Assembly: GCA_017651385.1 (NCBI GenBank)
Contig: JAGCCY010000052.1
Coordinates: 1 to 8,292 of the forward strand
Direction of reading: 5' to 3'
Length of the DNA stretch: 8,292 bases
Source: Lachnospiraceae bacterium
GTDB taxonomy: Bacteria > Bacillota > Clostridia > Lachnospirales > Lachnospiraceae
Shown: piece after piece, positions 6,150 through 8,292 of the stretch
Layout: every line of letters starts with the position of its first letter
Position numbering within the stretch: the first letter of the stretch is position 1
Made by a program: the position numbers and the translations under genes
Notes under the pieces: model-generated
Told to the model about the DNA's origin: nothing
Seen by the model: only the letters and a program-made list of their open reading frames with translations
The model's database searches: none

Positions 6150-6437
6150 TCACTTAAGGAGCTTGATGCCTCCGATAAGCGGTAACGGCTTCTCTTCTTC
6201 CTTGCATGCCGAGATAAGACCCATGATCCAGAATACTAAAAGTGCAAGGCTTATTATCCACGCAAACCACCTTATAATTGGAATCCAGTTTAAGATATAA
6301 AGAACCAGCTCACAGATTCCAAGCACAAGAGCCTGATTTAAATGGAACTTTGCGCCTTCCTTATCTCCCGCAAGATATGCGATAAGCCATCCGATGATCG
6401 TTAAATACGCAACTATACCTGTAACCTTTTTATCCAT
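6150..6437 (-). CDS. Small membrane protein, DUF4870-like
   Basis: This 95-aa protein has three likely membrane helices, at about residues 6-23, 35-52 and 55-77. A short charged loop, AGDKEGAKFHLNQAL (23-37), lies between the first two. The pattern of a helix, a short charged loop with FHxxQAL, then paired helices resembles the DUF4870/Tic20-like small membrane proteins, whose function is unknown. It has a near-perfect ribosome site (AAGGAGG, 5 nt before ATG) and its own promoter just upstream, so it is likely well expressed. A terminator-like hairpin follows 30 nt after the stop. The family call is from the visible pattern only. Confidence 0.85.
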   Translation of the reverse strand: MDKKVTGIVAYLTIIGWLIAYLAGDKEGAKFHLNQALVLGICELVLYILNWIPIIRWFAWIISLALLVFWIMGLISACKEEEKPLPLIGGIKLLK

Positions 6438-6444
6438 AACATCC
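6438..6444 (-). promoter_or_regulatory. Strong ribosome binding site of the small membrane protein
   Basis: AAGGAGG followed by ATGTT lies just before the ATG on the minus strand; the feature covers the region between it and the start. It is the closest match to the anti-Shine-Dalgarno sequence in the window, and points to efficient translation of a gene of unknown function. Confidence 0.7.
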
Positions 6445-6476
6445 TCCTTTTATGTGCCGGCCTAAACGACAGTTAC

Positions 6477-6505
6477 ACTATACAACACACGGACGCTTTT
6501 TTCAA
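6477..6505 (-). promoter_or_regulatory. Sigma-A promoter of the small membrane protein gene
   Basis: On the minus strand the -35 box TTGAAA (6505-6500) and the -10 box TATAGT (6482-6477) are separated by exactly 17 bp. The expected start is near 6470, giving a leader of about 33 nt. The promoter begins 13 nt after the chemoreceptor terminator. It is the only good promoter I see for the small membrane protein, lipoprotein and glycosylase genes. Confidence 0.82.
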
Positions 6506-6517
6506 ATTAAAGAAGGA

Positions 6518-6557
6518 ATAAAAAATGCCCCGACCACCATCAGGTGGATCGGGGCAT
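6518..6557 (-). terminator. Intrinsic terminator of the chemoreceptor gene
   Basis: On the minus strand, a 14-bp GC-rich stem with one bulged A (ATGCCCCGA-TCCACC side, 6557-6543, against GGTGGTCGGGGCAT, 6538-6525) closes a TGAT loop. It is followed by six T residues (6525-6520). It starts 17 nt after the chemoreceptor stop. No T-tract follows on the plus strand, so it acts in one direction. The positions leave little doubt that transcription of the chemoreceptor ends here. Confidence 0.92.
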
Positions 6558-6573
6558 CCCCTTCTCTGAAATT

Positions 6574-8277
6574 TTATACCTTAAATACCTTTACGCTTTC
6601 CTCAAGCTTACCTGCGATCTCGGTAAGTTCAAGCGCGCTGTCGGCGATCTGCTGAACCGTCTGTGTTACTATCGTTGTGGATGCTGAAGTCTCTTCGGTA
6701 CTTGCAGCATTCTCTTCTGCGATGGCGGAGAGGTTGGATACTACATCGACCACGCTCTGACGGGACTCGTTAAGGCCTTCCATATTTGTGGAGATCGCAT
6801 TGATGTGATCTCTGCTTTCATTGATACCTTCAAGAACCTGCTTGAAGCACTCAGCGGAATCAACTATTATCTCATTCTGCTGACCGATGATCGTATTGAC
6901 TTCATCCATCGTATCAACAACGTGCTGTGACTGTGTCATAAGACCGTTGGCGATCTCTTCGATCTTGCCTGCAGATTCGTTGGACTGTTCGGCAAGTTTC
7001 TGGATCTGTGATGCAACTACGGCAAATCCGCGGCCCGCATCACCCGCACGTGCTGCTTCTATACTTGCATTAAGCGATAAGAGGTTTGTCTCCTCGGCGA
7101 TCGAAGTGATGAGCGCGATAGCCTCGCTGATCTGCTTAGCAGCTTCATTTGTGGATGTGGTCTCTTCGTATATCGTCTTGATAGCAACTTTTGTCTTGTC
7201 GTTTATGTTCTCAAGGTCGTTTAACTTATCTGCCGCAGCCTTGCCGGTTGCTTCCATCTCTTTTGAAACTCTGGTAAGTTTTGAAACGTCCTCGTTTGTT
7301 TCTTCCACAAGGTTACCCATCTTGATGACGGATTCGGTTGCCTTCGTGGTATCGTTTGCCTGACTTGTGGCACCGTCAGCTATTTCATTGACAGCACGTT
7401 CAACCTGGTCGATACTTTCGGAAGTCTGCTTTGAATCTTCACCGAGTCTTGCAGCATTATCGTTGACATCATTGGAATGTCCGACAATATCATTGATGAT
7501 AGCGGTAAGTTTCTGCTTAAGGTTCTCTATCGCTCTTACGATATCGCCTGTCTCATCCTTCTTGGCAACGAGTTTATCATCGATCTCAATGGTAAGGTCT
7601 CCGTCCGCAACCTTTGTAAGTGCTTTGACACCAAAGCCGATACCCTTTGAGATGCTGTTTGTGATCACAAGTATCAGTAAACCGGAAAGAACTATCATGA
7701 TTATCGCAACAACCACTATACCGGTTATAAGGCTGTTTATAACACTGTTAACGGTTGCTTCGGCTTTACCTGCAAATACCATGCCGACAGGAGCATCGGA
7801 TCCAGCATTGTAGATCGGAATATAGTATGCGTAATAGGGCTGGCCCACTACATCAACGTTTTCCGCAAAGAATTCTTCACCGTTCTTTACGACCTTTTCA
7901 ACTACCGCAGGGCCTGCCTGAGTAAGAAGAGCCCTCGATCCGTCTGCTTTTGTAACACTGGTCATGTATCTGGTGTCGCCAAAGAATACCGTAAGAACTA
8001 CTCCCGTATCCTGTTTGACCTTGTCCACGTACTCGGTGTCTTCGGTAACATTATATTCATTATTCCAAAGGTTATTGTTTTTATCAACATAGAAATTGTT
8101 GTTACCCTCACCATCAGCGATACACTCTCTTAAAAGATGTACGGATGTTGAAAGTTCCGCCTTAACCTCTTCTTTTAATGCATTACTTGCTACCATTCCC
8201 GAGTATGCGCTTACCGCTACCGCCATGATCACAAGCGGCAATAATGCAGTCAATAGCATCTTTGCTTTCAGTTTCAT
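6574..8277 (-). CDS. Methyl-accepting chemotaxis protein with extracellular Cache-like domain
   Basis: This 567-aa membrane chemoreceptor senses a ligand outside the cell and controls the CheA-CheW complex. TM1 is at about residues 8-28. An extracellular domain (about 30-181) has a single-Cache-like pattern ([17 protein letters not shown], then [12 protein letters not shown] and [10 protein letters not shown]). TM2 is at about 183-206. A HAMP domain (about 207-262) has glycine in ISKGI where proline is usual. The long coiled-coil signalling domain carries the diagnostic hairpin tip around [20 protein letters not shown] (395-414) and RGFAVVA (416-422). The C-terminus ends KVFKV, so there is no CheR/CheB-tethering pentapeptide of the NWETF kind. 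A GGGAG ribosome site lies 7 nt before the ATG. Its promoter is outside the window; it has its own terminator, so it is transcribed apart from the genes downstream. The ligand cannot be inferred. Confidence 0.95.
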   Translation of the reverse strand: MKLKAKMLLTALLPLVIMAVAVSAYSGMVASNALKEEVKAELSTSVHLLRECIADGEGNNNFYVDKNNNLWNNEYNVTEDTEYVDKVKQDTGVVLTVFFGDTRYMTSVTKADGSRALLTQAGPAVVEKVVKNGEEFFAENVDVVGQPYYAYYIPIYNAGSDAPVGMVFAGKAEATVNSVINSLITGIVVVAIIMIVLSGLLILVITNSISKGIGFGVKALTKVADGDLTIEIDDKLVAKKDETGDIVRAIENLKQKLTAIINDIVGHSNDVNDNAARLGEDSKQTSESIDQVERAVNEIADGATSQANDTTKATESVIKMGNLVEETNEDVSKLTRVSKEMEATGKAAADKLNDLENINDKTKVAIKTIYEETTSTNEAAKQISEAIALITSIAEETNLLSLNASIEAARAGDAGRGFAVVASQIQKLAEQSNESAGKIEEIANGLMTQSQHVVDTMDEVNTIIGQQNEIIVDSAECFKQVLEGINESRDHINAISTNMEGLNESRQSVVDVVSNLSAIAEENAASTEETSASTTIVTQTVQQIADSALELTEIAGKLEESVKVFKV

Positions 8278-8292
8278 TAATATACTCCCTTC

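Noticed and set aside
6518..6557. Chemoreceptor terminator as a bidirectional terminator
   Set aside because: The plus-strand side is followed by CCCCTTCTCTG, with no T-tract, and there is no plus-strand gene.
6887..7813. Two long plus-strand open frames (158 and 148 aa) opposite the chemoreceptor
   Set aside because: They are Ser/Ala/Ile-rich mirror readings of the receptor's codons, with no ribosome site or known pattern.
1..8292. CRISPR arrays, insertion sequences, tRNA/rRNA genes, riboswitches, phage or defence genes
   Set aside because: I looked on both strands and found no repeat arrays, transposase motifs, or conserved RNA structure beyond the short hairpins listed.

Overview
The window looks like a conserved housekeeping stretch of a Gram-positive clostridial chromosome, most likely Lachnospiraceae. 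The case rests on the gene order yicC-gmk-rpoZ-rimO-pgsA-cinA, strong AGGAGG-type ribosome sites, an F-for-P P-loop in guanylate kinase, and a lipoprotein with an Asp-rich 'DDDDIPEL' motif of a kind I associate with that family. The family assignment is inference from family knowledge, not from a search. Every gene I can support lies on the minus strand, so the window reads right to left.

Right end (8277-6574): a membrane chemoreceptor with a Cache-like ligand domain, HAMP and cytoplasmic signalling domain, closed by a strong intrinsic terminator (about 6557-6518). A clear sigma-A promoter (6505-6477) follows at once and drives a small three-helix membrane protein (6437-6150). A terminator-like hairpin (6119-6093) then abuts the ribosome site of a lipoprotein of unknown function (6082-4955). 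The lipoprotein gene overlaps by 14 nt the start of an OGG1-type 8-oxoguanine DNA glycosylase/lyase (4968-4168).

Left half: a second, near-consensus sigma-A promoter (4154-4125), with a perfect 10-bp inverted repeat at its predicted start point, drives the core operon. Its genes are yicC (RNase-like), gmk (GMP kinase), rpoZ (RNA polymerase omega), rimO (ribosomal protein S12 methylthiotransferase), pgsA (phosphatidylglycerophosphate synthase) and the N-terminal half of a stand-alone CinA-C/PncC-type amidase that runs off the left edge. Spacing is tight (11-16 nt gaps, one 14-nt overlap), except for a 57-nt gap before rimO that holds a terminator-like hairpin. rimO has no visible Shine-Dalgarno sequence of its own.

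The genes cover nucleotide metabolism, transcription, ribosome modification, lipid synthesis, DNA repair and chemotaxis. I see no mobile element, CRISPR array, tRNA/rRNA gene, toxin-antitoxin pair or defence locus. No novel enzymatic system is evident. The points worth a second look are regulatory: three structured RNA or DNA elements at gene starts, the coupled unknown lipoprotein, and the lack of a remA/DUF370 gene between yicC and gmk.
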